From Lepas anatifera (taxonomy: Eukaryota > Arthropoda > Thecostraca > Lepadidae), in the NCBI GenBank assembly GCA_034440635.1, contig JAOTON010001929.1, forward strand, positions 2,245,001 to 2,309,000: DNA of 64,000 nucleotides, given 5' to 3'. The stretch's first letter is position 1; every line of letters begins with the position of its first letter. Positions 1 through 11,376 of the stretch are shown here, one piece after another. The position numbers and the translations under genes were made by a program. The notes under the pieces were generated by a model. The model searched no databases. It saw only the letters and a program-made list of their open reading frames with translations, and had not been told where the DNA came from.

Positions 1-1385
1 AGATAGATGCAAAAGTGTGAACGGTAGGTATATTTTAGAAGTTATGTGAAACCTTTTAAAACAAATCCAAAAACACAAAACCGAAAAAGTGAAGAAGAGA
101 ATGTCCGAAAACTGGAATAAGAGAGAACAAACTCTGAAATGTATCCCCACTAAACAGCAATGAAAATGTAATAATAACCTATTTTAATGCACAATACATA
201 CGTATGAAGTTGACATAACATTACACAAAAGCGGGCGAACCAGCCACAAACCTACTTAAAACTATTGATCGAGCACACAGTGAAAAATTGATCACTTCTT
301 TATCATCTAACTGTACGGACCAAACGGTTATTTCAACGGAAGTCTTTGATACTTGACATAACAAAGACCTGCGTCATGATGACATTTTGCCGTCAAAAAT
401 ACATTCGAATCCAGCCGAGTGGCACCCCATAGCTATGGTACCAAAAACAATCCACGCATCCCGTCACAGTGACTGGCAACGCCTTCTCAAACACCAACAC
501 ACCCAACCGCAAAAGCCTTAAAGGGAGATACGCGAAAAATTTTTATTGGCTATATGAAAAGGTTACAAAAAGTTGTTTCAGAAGTCCTATTCTCATTTTT
601 GCGAATTCGGCCTGCAAATGCCTTAAAATTGCTCTCAAAGTCAACATTTCTAGACGACTTTACCGGTACACCTCATATCGATGTATATGACGTACACACG
701 GCTAAGGCTATCAATTTCTCTAAGAATTAGGTCATATCTATCCTAAATAGTGATGTAGAACTTTGGACTACTACAGAAAAAATTACCTTAGAAAAACAAC
801 ATTCCAAAACTCTTTTGAACCAGAAATATAGGGCTTAAAAGAAATCACAATTAACCAATCAGAAGCCTAGGAATTCTCAAACTGGGGTCCCGTGACCTAT
901 CTGACGCAAAAGTTTTGTCATCCTGGGGCTGAAGCAGAAAATGACTCAAGACCCGCGGTACGAAACCGCTGAAGACTTGAGTAATTATGTTTTTTCCGTT
1001 TTTAGGGCAAACTAATTCGTTTTGTAGTTTTTAAAAGTTTTTTAAAATTAATTCAAATACAAATACAGGAGAACAGACATTCGTAATATAAAAAAAACAT
1101 TACTTTTTAACTTTAAATAGTTTTTGAAAAGTAAGTGATGGGTATGAGCATGGGTAAGTGATGGGCATTTTATCGAAACTGTTAATCTATTTCGATAATA
1201 AGTGAGTGGCCTCCCAAAATTTTGCCGAAGATACAAAAATAATTGATAGTTTCATTATCAAGATTTTTCAAATACCAAGAAACCACAATAATAATTTTTT
1301 CGCGTATCTCCCTTTAATAACTATAGAGAGCAAGTCCCGAGACCTATCCGGAAATCCCCGGCGCAGTCCCCTCTCTTCGCTCACT
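1..1385. other. AT-rich spacer, nothing recognised
   Basis: No open frame with protein-like composition, RNA gene or bounded repeat is visible. Short A/T runs dominate. It could be intronic or intergenic. Confidence 0.5.
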
Positions 1386-1635
1386 TCACCGTATTAGAAC
1401 ACCCTCCCAGAACCACTCAGCATGCACACAGACCAAAAAGAGAACCCCAAGCACGATTCCGACGCTCGCTCGCGAAACGCCCTGTCCAGTCTCACTGCGA
1501 CTCTCGCCTTCTGTCCCTTGTTCAATTTCAGCGCACCATATCGTCACGCCCCAACACTGGTAGACAACATCCCGCGGCAACGTGCCCACGAGGGTGCCGG
1601 GGCAGTGCAGCGTCCTCGCAGGTGCACGCTCGGCG

Positions 1636-1788
1636 TCAGCCTGCCTCCTTCCTGGGCTGGTGGATGTGGTGCGACTGCTGACTGTGCCGCGGCGCCTCCA
1701 CACTCGGCTTCGGCTTCTTGTACATGTTGCGGACGGCCTCGGTGGAGAACTCGCGAGTGGCGACCTCGGCAGTGGGCTGGCCCGAGGA
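1636..1788 (-). CDS. Possible terminal coding exon on the minus strand (GC-rich island)
   Basis: Within a GC-rich island (about 1370-1800) the minus strand has an open frame ending at a TGA at 1636-1638. It reads as a hydrophilic, protein-like peptide rich in Lys, Pro, His and Gln, including EVATREFSTEAVRN and a basic KKPKP stretch. There is no ATG at its start, so it could only be an internal or terminal exon entered through a splice acceptor. AG dinucleotides lie just upstream, but the best one (near 1798) is followed at once by an in-frame stop. No domain is recognised. The support is base composition plus peptide character, so it is weak. It could be a chance open frame in GC-rich DNA. 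Confidence 0.25.
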   Translation of the reverse strand, partial: SSGQPTAEVATREFSTEAVRNMYKKPKPSVEAPRHSQQSHHIHQPRKEAG

Positions 1789-2030
1789 CACTCAGGCTAT
1801 ATCAGAACCACTTGTGCTAAAAGTAGTTCATCGGGCCCGTGCTCATCCAGATAGAAAGATAGCCGAATCCATAATCATTCAGGATCGTCATCCCAGCCTT
1901 AACATACAAGGAACGTCCTGGCCTATTATGCGGGTCTAAGATAGGCTGTTATTTAACAGCAGTGGTTTAAGAGGTAAGGGGAGGGACCAGCGTAAGAACA
2001 TGTGTTCTGGGTTAGGCCATCCATACACTA

Positions 2031-2700
2031 TTGATAATGCTTTTCTGATGCTAGACGTATACGCATTTGACGCTTAACTTTGGGCCAGATGTACAGGCCG
2101 GAGAAAAGGGCTAAGATTGATGAATCAGTTTAACTAGGCAGAAGTGATTTACTTAGGTCAAAGGTACGGCTCAGGGCTCGTTTTTTTAGGTAATTAATCA
2201 TTGATGATGCTTTCCTGCAGCCAGACGTATACTCATTCGACGCTTAACGTTGGGCCAGAGGCACAGGCTGGGGGAAAAGGGTTTATTAATGATTGATCAG
2301 ATTAACTAGCGCAAAGAGATGGATTGATTTTAAGGGTACGCATTGGCGGTTGGGGTTGTGAAATATGCAAATGATAATTGATAATACTTTTCTGCAGCCA
2401 GACGTATACTCATTCGACGCTTAACGTTGGTCGAGGGGTACTGGCTGAGGAAAAGGATTTACCAATGATTGATCACATTAACTAGCTATGAGAGATGGAT
2501 TTGTTTACGGGGTACATACTATGGATAAGGGTTGTTGAATAAGTATAATATAAACAAATTGATAATGTTTTCTGCAGCCAGATGTATACTCTTTCGACGC
2601 TTAACGTTGGGCCAGAGGTACAGGCTGGGGAAAAGGGTTTATCAATTATAAACCATATTAACTAATGTTATGCAATGGATTGATTTTAGGGATAAGTTGA
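2031..2700. repeat. Four-copy tandem repeat, unit about 170-181 bp
   Basis: Copies begin near 2031, 2201, 2378 and 2559 with the shared start TTGATAATG. Each contains a conserved core (CAGACGTATACTCATTCGA, then CGCTTAACGTTGGGCCAGAG and ACAGGCTGGGGAAAAGGG) followed by a TGATTGATCA...AACTA segment. The spacing lengthens slightly along the array. The first copy is the most diverged. It does not code for a protein. Confidence 0.85.
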
Positions 2701-3791
2701 CCCTGACCACTAAGTACAATCTTAATTAAACAATTCGAGCAAGGCATTTATTGTTAAAGATAGCATCAGCCTGAATTACATGGGAAATTTTGTAGTCATT
2801 ACACGGATTTAGTATCACGTGAACGTGTGCTAAATAAGTGGTTATTGTTAGCATTTTAGCTGCAGTGAACTACAAAAACAAAATAAATAATAAGAACATG
2901 AATATACCAATAACCGATTAATATACTTCAGCGAATTTTTTCATTGTTAATGAAAGGCTAGTGTTTGGCTGAAATAATAGACAAGTCTGTCACACAAATA
3001 CTGGTCTAGTTTTGTTGTATTGTCGGCATTACTTTTAGGCTAAAGGTACCAAGATCGTTGTTGTCACATCAATTTTTTTAACAATTCATTCTAAAAGGCA
3101 TTTGTGTGAAGCACAATTCAAGGTCTGGCTACACTATGACTGAGCATTTTTGATATTACCTACATGATTCTGATGAAGGGCTGTGCCCGCATATACAATC
3201 TTCAGTGTTTTTTACATTTCCGGATTCGAGGGGACAGGCCAGTGAAGACCTTATCAACTAACACACTTCATTTTTATTTACATCACCACACTGTCGCTCG
3301 GCGTACATTGACATCACTTTTTTATCTATTGTACACAAGTGATAGTATGCCATATATATGGATAACAAAGATTTCTGCCAGTAATGATTTATTCTGGAGT
3401 TGTAGACAAAAGGAGAAAACATAATTTACCAAATAATTTTAGCACTTCGTCAAGCGAGACGAGAATCTGTAACACATCCTTCTAAGAATGCTGCCACAGG
3501 AAGGCACTGAGGTAGCGGCGCAGGTTTGACTGGTATAGTCTGTCCACTAATATATAGTTTGTAAGTAAATAAAAATAAATATCTAGTAAATGAAAAACAA
3601 AGACAAGCAAATAGTATGTCCATTGAGCTACGGATCCGCCTCGGATCATCATCGTCGCCGTGAACCATGCGATGTTTGAAATGACCCCACTAGGGCAGTG
3701 CATAAAATGGTCTTTGTTGTCTGTCTTATCCAATATCAGGGTCATAGTCATGGACAAAGTATGGCTATATGCGTGCAAATGTACTGATGCA
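2701..3791. other. Spacer, nothing recognised
   Basis: AT-rich DNA with short chance open frames only. No TIR, duplication or RNA-like structure was found. Confidence 0.45.
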
Positions 3792-3799
3792 GATCACCT

Positions 3800-4083
3800 C
3801 AGGGGCGTAGCCAGGATTCCGCTCAGGGAGGGCGGCGCCCCGAAAAGGGCCTCTGCAACAGTACCAAAAGAGCCCTGATGGGTAAAACGGGCCCTCCTTG
3901 TTACAGAATAGAGTGCTGAAGAGGGCTTAAGAGGGCCCTATCTGGTATAAAATGCCAAATTGGGCCACAGAGCATAGTGCGGGCGAGCCGCGCTTCTGCG
4001 CAGCTCGTGTCCTCAGGGGGGCTCTTCGGGCCCTCAGGGAGGGGCGGCTGTCCCTGCCGGCCCCCCCCTTGGCTACGCCCCTG
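3800..4083 (+). mobile_element. hAT-like MITE, family C copy 1, perfect 8-bp TSD
   Basis: The element starts CAGGGGCGTAGCCA and ends TGGCTACGCCCCTG, and is flanked by GATCACCT on both sides (3792-3799 and 4084-4091). The interior is GC-rich and has no transposase. An 8-bp duplication with a CAG...CTG terminus fits the hAT superfamily. A second copy lies in the opposite orientation about 190 bp downstream. Confidence 0.9.
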
Positions 4084-4271
4084 GATCACCTTGTGACCTA
4101 TTATGGTCATATTGAGTACATTGGTTGGCAATGATATGGCGAAAGATGAGGTCAAAATTAATTCCTTACGAGAATATTGGCCAGAGCTTGAAACCCTGTT
4201 AAAGAGGGGTTTAACCCTCAGGTCAGTGATGTGTGGAACTTTTCAGATTCATCCTGGGAAATGGCTCGAGA

Positions 4272-4457
4272 CAGGGGCGTAGCCAAGGGGGTGGGGCGGC
4301 AGGGACAGCCGCCCCCCCCCTGAGGGCCCGAAGGGCTCCCCTGAGGGCACGATTCTGTAACAAGCAGGGCACTTTGTACCCATCAGGGCCCTTTTGGCGC
4401 TGTCGCAGGGGCCCTTTTCGGGGCGCCCCCCTGAGCGAAATCCTGGCTACGCCCATG
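4272..4457 (-). mobile_element. hAT-like MITE, family C copy 2, perfect 8-bp TSD
   Basis: This is the same family as the element at 3800 but inverted and internally shorter. It starts CAGGGGCGTAGCCA and ends GGCTACGCCCATG, with one changed base in the right TIR. The duplication GCTCGAGA is exact at 4264-4271 and 4458-4465. It is non-coding and non-autonomous. Confidence 0.9.
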
Positions 4458-4933
4458 GCTCGAGATACCAAGGTTTTGAGTGTTCAACTTTACTATAGGG
4501 TAATTTTCACTTCCCTCATTTTTCTAAAACTTTTTCTAAGAAGGAGACCATGGCCTCCACCCAACACTGCGCGGTGGATATTCGAGTCTCGCTACCGCAA
4601 CTTGCGTTACTCGGTAGTATGATGGGAACTTATTCAAAATCCACAGGATATACCGACACGCACTGCTTTCTCTGGTGAGGTGAGGTCGCTTGGCCTCTTT
4701 TGTATCCTAACTCGGGAAGACCAGACCGAATTTTTCGGAAATTCTCGAAAAGGATCAGGAATGATTTAAATAAGCATGGGAGCGGTTCGTCCCGCCAGTT
4801 GTCGGCTACGTCGAAAAACCCTGAGGGCTGTTAAAAGCCCAAACAAAAGGGGCGTGACAAATCTGACCTTGTTCGGTGAGCGGACAGACACACTTTCCCC
4901 GCTCGCCAACCATTCGCCCTCCGGCTGTTTCAG
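4458..4933. other. Presumed intron upstream of zinc-finger exon
   Basis: No independent gene is seen. The last bases before 4934 form a pyrimidine-containing acceptor (CTGTTTCAG). The stretch is consistent with the 3' part of an intron feeding the zinc-finger exon. Confidence 0.4.
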
Positions 4934-5151
4934 GTGTGTACACCTGTCGAGAGTGCGGGCAGAAGTACTTCCACCCCGTGTCTCTGAAGCTCCACGAGAA
5001 GGTCCACCAAGGTCTGACCACCTGTCTGATCTGTGGCCGGGGCATGAACAAGGTGGCCGACCTCAGGAAGCACCTCGGAACGGTGCACAAGATGTCGAAG
5101 GAGCAGGTCCAGGCGTTGGTGCCGCACCAGAGGAGCGTTTTGACGCAGTAG
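4934..5151 (+). CDS. C2H2 zinc-finger alternative 3' exon of a BTB-ZF-like gene (exon A)
   Basis: An acceptor (TTTCAG, ending 4933) opens an exon that supplies two bases of a split codon, then two C2H2 fingers, and stops at TAG 5149-5151. Finger 1 is C-x2-C-x12-H-x3-H (TCRECGQKYF...LHEKVH). Finger 2 is C-x2-C-x12-H-x4-H (TCLICGRG...HLGTVH), followed by KMSKEQVQAL and a short tail. Such two-finger terminal exons are alternative 3' exons of arthropod BTB-ZF transcription factors (broad, lola, fruitless and tramtrack types), where they set DNA specificity. The open frame continues upstream to an ATG at 4876, but that part lacks finger character and includes the acceptor, so I start at 4934. The BTB domain and common exons are not in the window. 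Which gene it belongs to is not determined. Confidence 0.75.
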
Positions 5152-5947
5152 TCATGGTCTTGGGAAGATGGTGAAGTGACCTGTGCTGCTGCGCAGTGAA
5201 TACGGCTGCTGTGAGGCTGTCTCATGTGGGAACAATATTAAGTGTCTCCCACCGTGAGAGCTCGCTGCCGAGCATGAACACCCGGCACTGTGTCTGATTT
5301 CGTCATATGAACTGTTTTGCAACTCGACGTGCCTTTTGTAGTAAAAGGGTTGCATGGAAGTGACTGTAGGTATGTATCAGACAATTTTGCGTTATTAGCT
5401 CATTGGGGAAAATAATGAGAAAAGCGTGTGGTGGTAAGGCGAAACTCCGCGGAGATAGGGTCGCCTCTTTATCAAAGTACATATCTCCTAGAAATTTTCA
5501 TGACGTGAGTATAGACTCAACTTCACTGTTTTTTTTACATGACATCTGGCGCAACAACTAGACGAGAAAACCATCGATAAGGTAAATAGTAATGGGAAAC
5601 TTAATTTCGATGCCTCTGAGGACCAGTGAGCGACAGGTGTCACCTCACTTGCTGGTCTGACGGGCCAACGGAATGGAAATGCTGGAATCATGCCCTCGCC
5701 CTACATCATCTCACCTCATCATCGAAAATGAGCTCAAAACACGTCTGGAGCGATATGGCGCTCCAGCCGCGTTAGTAAGGCGCGGAGTCATTAGTGGGAC
5801 TCTATCACGGGCGGAGGGCCAATTGTGACTGAACTCTATCCTAAAAACACGTTTATTTTGCAAGAAGTGGGGATTCTTAGGATTTACGTAGTTCGCCACC
5901 TCGTATTTTTCGCGGCTATGCCCTCCCAGACTGCCAACTCAGCTCAA
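5152..5947. other. Possible 3' UTR and spacer
   Basis: Follows the stop of zinc-finger exon A. No gene is recognised. An AATAAA lies at about 5955, rather far from the stop, so the transcript end is unclear. Confidence 0.35.
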
Positions 5948-6037
5948 AGCCCATAATAAACGTGTTAAAAGCCCATTGTAAACGTGTTAAAAGCCCATTG
6001 TAAACGTGTACAAAAGCCCATTGTAAACGTGTACAAA
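5948..6037. repeat. Short tandem repeat, four units of 22-23 bp
   Basis: Units read AGCCCATTGTAAACGTGTTAAA with small variants. The first two units are 22 bp and the last two are 23 bp (GTACAAA in place of GTTAAA). Confidence 0.85.
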
Positions 6038-7284
6038 AATTTTAAATGCTAACCGAGCGAACTCATAACATGACTAATCTGCTGTTATTGTCCTGAGTTG
6101 TGGTGTTTGTGGGGCAGAAATCAGATTTCGAGGTCATGTGGCCGATCAGTCTGATGGTAAGGGACTTTGCCTCGAAATGTTCATAGTTCTGTTTGTATGT
6201 TTAATCACACAGTGAATTATTACCTAATTTGACATTTTAACGCTACTATTGAACTAAAATGTTGGTCCAGAAGTGTGCTCGCGACTAGCTCTGATACTTT
6301 ACCATGGATAGAAATGAAATAACATATTTTTGTACTATCTAATATTATATTCTATTATAGATATACAATGTCATCTATCTATTATAAATATTTGTTTGCT
6401 AGTGGTGGCACTAGCCGTTAATCGCCTGACAATTAACGACATTAAAACTGTTGCTTAAGCTTTACAAATCAATGCATAAGAAGCTCCTTAAAAGTATATG
6501 ACCGATGCCTTGGCTTGGGCGAAACCGCCGCACCTGATCCTGCAGCTGCGTGGATATAGCACGGGGACCTGTGTGGCGACAACACTACAAGGTGAGAACC
6601 AAGCGACTTTACTGGGGACATAGTGGAGCCTTCTGACGGAGGTTAATGGATTATTTAGAATGTGGGTTAAACATATTTATGGAGAGAGCATTTATTAGGG
6701 GTTTTCTTCCTATGTATTTGTTTAGCTTTGCATTAGCTATGGCTGTGTACAGGCATATTGGACAGTCAAATTAAGGAGTCATTGGATTTTTTCTGTTACT
6801 GCTCCCGCTTCAAGATCTTCATGGGTCATAGGATGTGCTCGAGGGAGAGATGAGCTAAACAGCAGGCATCGAAGTTGACGTATGCTCTTGCCAGGACACC
6901 ACTGTGTGCTTGGTGTAACGGTTGTCACGGAGTGGAGTCCCAGTCGCTGAAGCCACCCTGAAGAGATAGTGACGGATGTCGCCGAGAGTATAGCTGAATT
7001 TAAGATAACTGACTCTTCCACCATAAGCTGTGCTAGGTATCACTCCTCCAATTGTGTTTTACGATGAAAAGTTTTGTACAGATATCCCAAGCAATGGCAA
7101 ATGGAGCTCGCTTATGCATGATCCCAGTAATGAATGTGGCTCACCAAAAAATGGTTTCCATTACCAAGTTATATTGAAAATATCGGGCTGGATCTTAATA
7201 TTGGCTGGCATGTCTTCGATGCTGTTATATCGCTGCAGCACTCTTATCCAGTTAACTTGGTTTCATCTAGTTCTAAAAGGATTT
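6038..7284. other. Spacer, nothing recognised
   Basis: Mixed-composition DNA with only short chance open frames on both strands. No TIR or duplication was found. Confidence 0.4.
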
Positions 7285-7442
7285 TCCATTTAGAGGGGGC
7301 TAGGGGCTCAAGGCCCACCCCCCCCACCCGAAATGTCAGAGTGCCTTAGCTAATGTATTGCTGAAGGCTGTTCCGAGGCAATGACGGGGGAGGCTCGAAC
7401 TCCCTAGCCCTCCCCCGAAATGTCTACCTGGAGCCGCCACTG
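7285..7442 (-). mobile_element. Degenerate hAT-like MITE (CAGTGGCGG type)
   Basis: On the minus strand it starts CAGTGGCGGCTCCAGG at 7442 and runs through GGGGGAGGGCTAGGGAG-like sequence related to the intact MITE at 60307. The left end is eroded and no clear target duplication is visible. Confidence 0.5.
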
Positions 7443-8039
7443 AACGTATCTAATTTGCATTGAAAAAGCCGCGCTGTTGAGAAGATACCTGAACTTGGCC
7501 TGGGAGTTAACGAGTGACGTCACTGGTGATACCGTAACTGAGCGGTGCGCCGACGGAACGCTCCAAAAGCCGCTCCGTACCAGCATACGGACCGGCGAAC
7601 CTGCTCGCCACCCACCGCGCGCCCGGATTCCCCACCACTTAAAGGGAGTGTCCCACTTTTATAACGGGTTTTGAACTGAGATAGCAGTTTTGTAGAGCGT
7701 GTTGAGAAACCACTATTTACATATTTGGTTTCACCGAAAGCTCTCGATATGAAGTTTCCGCCAGCTCTAAAGTTCACAGTAAAGGGGCTTATTGGTTTAT
7801 TTCAAACCCTGAAGGAATACCTTCCATATGGTAGCAGTAATCTCATTGGTCGTAAGCCCTGAGCCTCACCCACTCGCTGAAAATGCCATGCTATCGAGTG
7901 AACCAGCATACAACTGTCTGTGGACCAAAAGCCTCGGGCAAGTTAGCGTCCAGTCAATGTGCATTTGGGCCAAATTGCGCCCAATGACTGCAGCACACAT
8001 CACATTGTTCCTCCCCGGACTTGTTGGAACATGTATCAA

Positions 8040-8869
8040 TTGTTTTTGTCAAAATCGAAGTCTGAAATTGTTTATTTACATCAGAAATGTGCATTATCGT
8101 TCGACCACTCAATAAACACAGCTGCCGCAACGACATCTGACGTTCCGTTTTTGCACCTTCTTGTACTGCACACAAATTATGTCATGCGGAAACGCTGTGA
8201 ATGGGCTTTTACAGCGAGTCTGTAATCAAGATTTGGGATTTCACTGATTATTAAAACTGTCATTTTGATGACGCCACTTATTGTTAGAGAAGAGGAGATA
8301 TTTCTGGTTTTAGCCTATGGAAGTGTAAATAAAATGTTGTTTTCTGATTTTCAGACCTCTCTTGTTCTTAAATTGTTTTTTTGTAGAATGTCGACAAAGT
8401 TGTCTATTCCCTTTAAACGGAATGTGGCACCTTTAAAACGTGATTTTAACTGAGGTAGCCAAGTTGTAAAGCAAGTCGGAAAACCCCGTACTCCATATAT
8501 AATTTGTCTTGGAACTCGATATTTCTGTAGAAAAAGACTAAAACCTACCCGAAATGTACCTCTCATGTACATACCTCTCGTCAGGTGGTCATTGTTGTGA
8601 GCTGCCGGTGTGACGACATATGCTGACGTCACGATGAGCATCGGCCAATCGAAGCCCTTGAAGCGTTTTTAGTATGGTAGTGGTTGTCAGATCATGACAT
8701 CATCCACAGGCAGATATTTATTTCTTTTCCAAGAGGAACATTTTAAAAATAGAAATATTGAGCTTATTTTACATTTTTCAGAGAAATCATGCGTGGTTTC
8801 ATTATTTTCGGCTAAAAGTAAGCCTAATTACACTAAATTCCAGGATTCGACCAAGGTGCCACATTCCCT
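8040..8869 (+). repeat. Interspersed repeat family E, uninterrupted copy
   Basis: This matches, segment by segment, the sequence at 16039-16410 joined to 17576-17936. Shared blocks include a TTTTGTCAAAATC start, ACATCTGACGTTC, CGCTGTGAATGG, TTTCAGACCTCTCTT, CCCTTTAAACGGAATGTGGCAC, and a CATCCACAGGCAGA block. The right end reads GGTGCCACATTCCCTTTAA, inverted relative to the internal AATGTGGCACC. The sub-part from 8409 to 8872 may therefore be a TTAA MITE with that TIR. It is non-coding. Confidence 0.7.
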
Positions 8870-8873
8870 TTAA

Positions 8874-9712
8874 CACGCGCATTGACGGGGGGCGGGTACC
8901 CGCCCCCTCGGGTTTTTCGGAGATAGCAGAAAAACGGCGGCGCGTATCGCCGCCGTACTTGGTATACCTTTTCCCTCATCATTTTTACAACTTCTGTGAA
9001 AATATTAAGGTTAGGTCATCTCAGGTCAGGTCACCATTACAGGTCAAGTGACCCGACCTCAAAAAAAGTTTAAGATAGCATAAGTCGGAGCAGGGTGAAC
9101 TTATCCGATTGAAACTCATATCACATAATGGCCCCACCGAGTTCTCTAAAATATGTTCCGGTATTTTTGATATCGATGACCTAAGGTCAGGTACGAGGCA
9201 TGACCTCTCCATTGGAAATACATGGGAAAAATAGTTTTTACGGAATAACTCAGTAACGGATGGTGATAGAGCATTTTTTTAGCTGCATTAGACTCGCCTG
9301 GGCTTTGCGGTTCTAATGATATGCATTTTATATAATTTGACCCTGACCTGACCTCAGGTCAGGTCAAATCCTTGATTTGACCTAGCAAGGTCAAATTATA
9401 TATCATTCGATTCGGCTTGCTAAGAGGATTCATATAGTTCAAGTCGTTTTGCTCTATCTTTACTTGTTCAGATTTAATGGCCGAAAAACTGAATTTACAT
9501 GTTATCCCTATGACGGGCATGTTTTGACCTCTCGTGACCTTAAATGTGACCTGACAAAAAAATGGTTCAAATGTTTTCGATGGAGAAGTGGATGGGCAGC
9601 CCAACGCCGTTTACCGTTTTTCGCTACCTACCGTGGTTCTCGAGATCTTAGGGGGGCGGGTACCCGCCCCCCGTCAATGCGAAGGTGGCTCAGACCCCCG
9701 TCAATGCGCGTG
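8874..9712 (+). mobile_element. TTAA element, family A copy 1 (AGGTCA-rich, non-autonomous)
   Basis: Flanking TTAA lies at 8870-8873 and 9713-9716. Both termini are CACGCGCATTGACGGGGG in inverted orientation. Just inside each end is the palindrome GGGCGGGTACCCGCCC. Inside the left end come CGGGTTTTTC and the hairpin CGGCGGCG-CGTAT-CGCCGCCG. The interior carries many AGGTCA/TGACCT half-sites, including a perfect 23-bp palindrome at 9344-9366. It has no transposase. A TTAA duplication is known for piggyBac and Kolobok elements; superfamily assignment is inference. The second copy is at 52544-53393 in the opposite orientation. Confidence 0.88.
9344..9366. promoter_or_regulatory. Perfect 23-bp palindrome of overlapping AGGTCA half-sites
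   Basis: The left arm is TGACCTGACCT, one central C, and the right arm AGGTCAGGTCA. AGGTCA is the canonical half-site of steroid/thyroid-type nuclear receptors. Whether any receptor binds here is unknown. It lies inside a transposon. Confidence 0.5.
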
Positions 9713-9767
9713 TTAAAGGATATGGGTACGGTGTGCAGAGGTAATGTACAGTAGGCAGTATGACCTT

Positions 9768-9923
9768 CACTGGCGGATCCAGTTGGGGGGGCGGGCAAAT
9801 CGGGTAATTATCCCCTCAAAACTCCGCAATTATTGCAGATTTTCTTTAAAAAACATATACTACTTACAATTTTAAGCCCTGTTGCCCGCCCACCCCCAAA
9901 CCGTCATACTGGATCCGACCCTG
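9768..9923 (+). mobile_element. hAT-like MITE, CACTGGCGGATCC type
   Basis: Starts CACTGGCGGATCCAGT and ends ACTGGATCCGACCCTG, with an inner pair GGGGGGGCGGGC and GCCCGCCCACCCCC. Flanks ATGACCTT and ATGGCGTT agree at 6 of 8 positions, an eroded target duplication. Non-coding. Confidence 0.6.
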
Positions 9924-9931
9924 ATGGCGTT

Positions 9932-10678
9932 GCCGCAACCCACTCTGTTGTCATTGTTACCAGAGGATCAGATCACACCTCATTAGTTAGGGTAACGCCA
10001 CCGCGGGAGATTTATCCAGGACCATTCAATTTACGGGAGCCCGTTACCAGCTGCCTGTGATTGGAAGACTTGAAAAACCTTGTTGGTTCGTCAGGAAAAA
10101 CACATTATTCCGAGGCTGTAAATGAAATCGAATCGAGACAGCCCCCTCCAACAGCAAGCGCAGACCACCGGATGTGACGTCACACCTCGTAGCATATAAC
10201 ATGGGAAAATTGATTTATTAAATGTTCAAAATTTTGCAAGAAGAGGCCCAGAATCGAAAATAAAATGTTTATTCATTGCATTTGGGATAAACTAGATTAC
10301 CGTGTATTCTCACAAATTCGTAAGCGGGAAGTGTCATTACCAGCAGTCTAACACACGGCTCAATGGTGAAGGAATTCCTTCACGCCCGTGTGACGTCACT
10401 CGGGCGTGGAGGAATCCCTCTTGAACGTACCTTTAAGTAAAGGTATCTTGGATTGAGAGACGACAGACTCGAAACGCCGAGGAAGGAAATGTACCTTTCC
10501 GGAACCGTAGGCAGATCCAGGGGGCAAGAGAAAGCACTTGACCCCCTCTCTAATTCGATGGGCCACGTCTGCCACCCCCACACTGAACTCTGCCCCCTTC
10601 CTCGCCCTGAAACGTAGTTCCCCCACCAGGTGAACCCGCCATGGGGCCCCGTCATTAACCAGGTGGCCTACATAAGGG
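9932..10678. other. Spacer, nothing recognised
   Basis: No supported gene. Open frames on the minus strand (10380-10767) have no recognisable domain and overlap each other in different frames. Confidence 0.4.
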
Positions 10679-10760
10679 CCGGGCGGTCTAGTGGCTTCAT
10701 TGCCTGAATCCAGACTGGGATCGTATATATCACCGCGGGTTTGATTCCCTAAGCGGGAAG
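10679..10760 (+). repeat. Possible tRNA-derived SINE head
   Basis: A segment with a TCTAGTGG A-box-like start and a good B box (GGGTTTGATTCCC at 10737-10749), about the length of a tRNA. The cloverleaf stems do not close cleanly, so a working tRNA gene is unlikely. Confidence 0.35.
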
Positions 10761-11376
10761 CCACCATTCGCGTCCCACCTCACCCGTTGGAGAGGATCCC
10801 TAAACACCCACGCCAATGTTTCCTGTATCTGGGGCAGTGTGCTCGTTGGAAATGGCCCCAATAAAATATTATAAAATAAGTTTATTGGAAGGCCTTGATC
10901 CTCCAGCACATGGGTGGAAATCCGGGGGTGCGGGGTTGGGGATCAGGACCCCCTCCCCTGGATTTTGGATCTCCCATAGGCTGTGTATAGGGCTTGTATT
11001 GCTGTGCCAGTGTTAACTCACCCAGGGCCCCCCTGGATAGAGAAGAGATCTCCAGCCATGCCCCGCACCTACGCGTTTCTGCAGTCGGATTACGAGAGTG
11101 TGTTGGACGGGCTGGGAATTAGGAAACAACTGAAGCATCGCTCCTATCCTGAACTCTCGCCTAGTCCGCGATCGAATTGCTAGTAGCTGAGGGTGGACGG
11201 AAGGCAAGGCTCAGTTGTCTGCTCTTCGTCTCGTCACATCGAGGTTGTCGTTCGCACTGGAAGGAACGTTTGGAAGGAGCTGCTGGCACAATTGGGCCTC
11301 GTCCATGCAGCATGAAGTAAACAAGTATGTATTTGGTATTTCCTTGCGTTTCTAAAAAGTTGCGCTTTTTCGGCAG

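Noticed and set aside
4806..5225. Minus-strand frame of 139 codons over zinc-finger exon A
   Set aside because: It is the shadow of the plus-strand exon, which has clear fingers and an acceptor.
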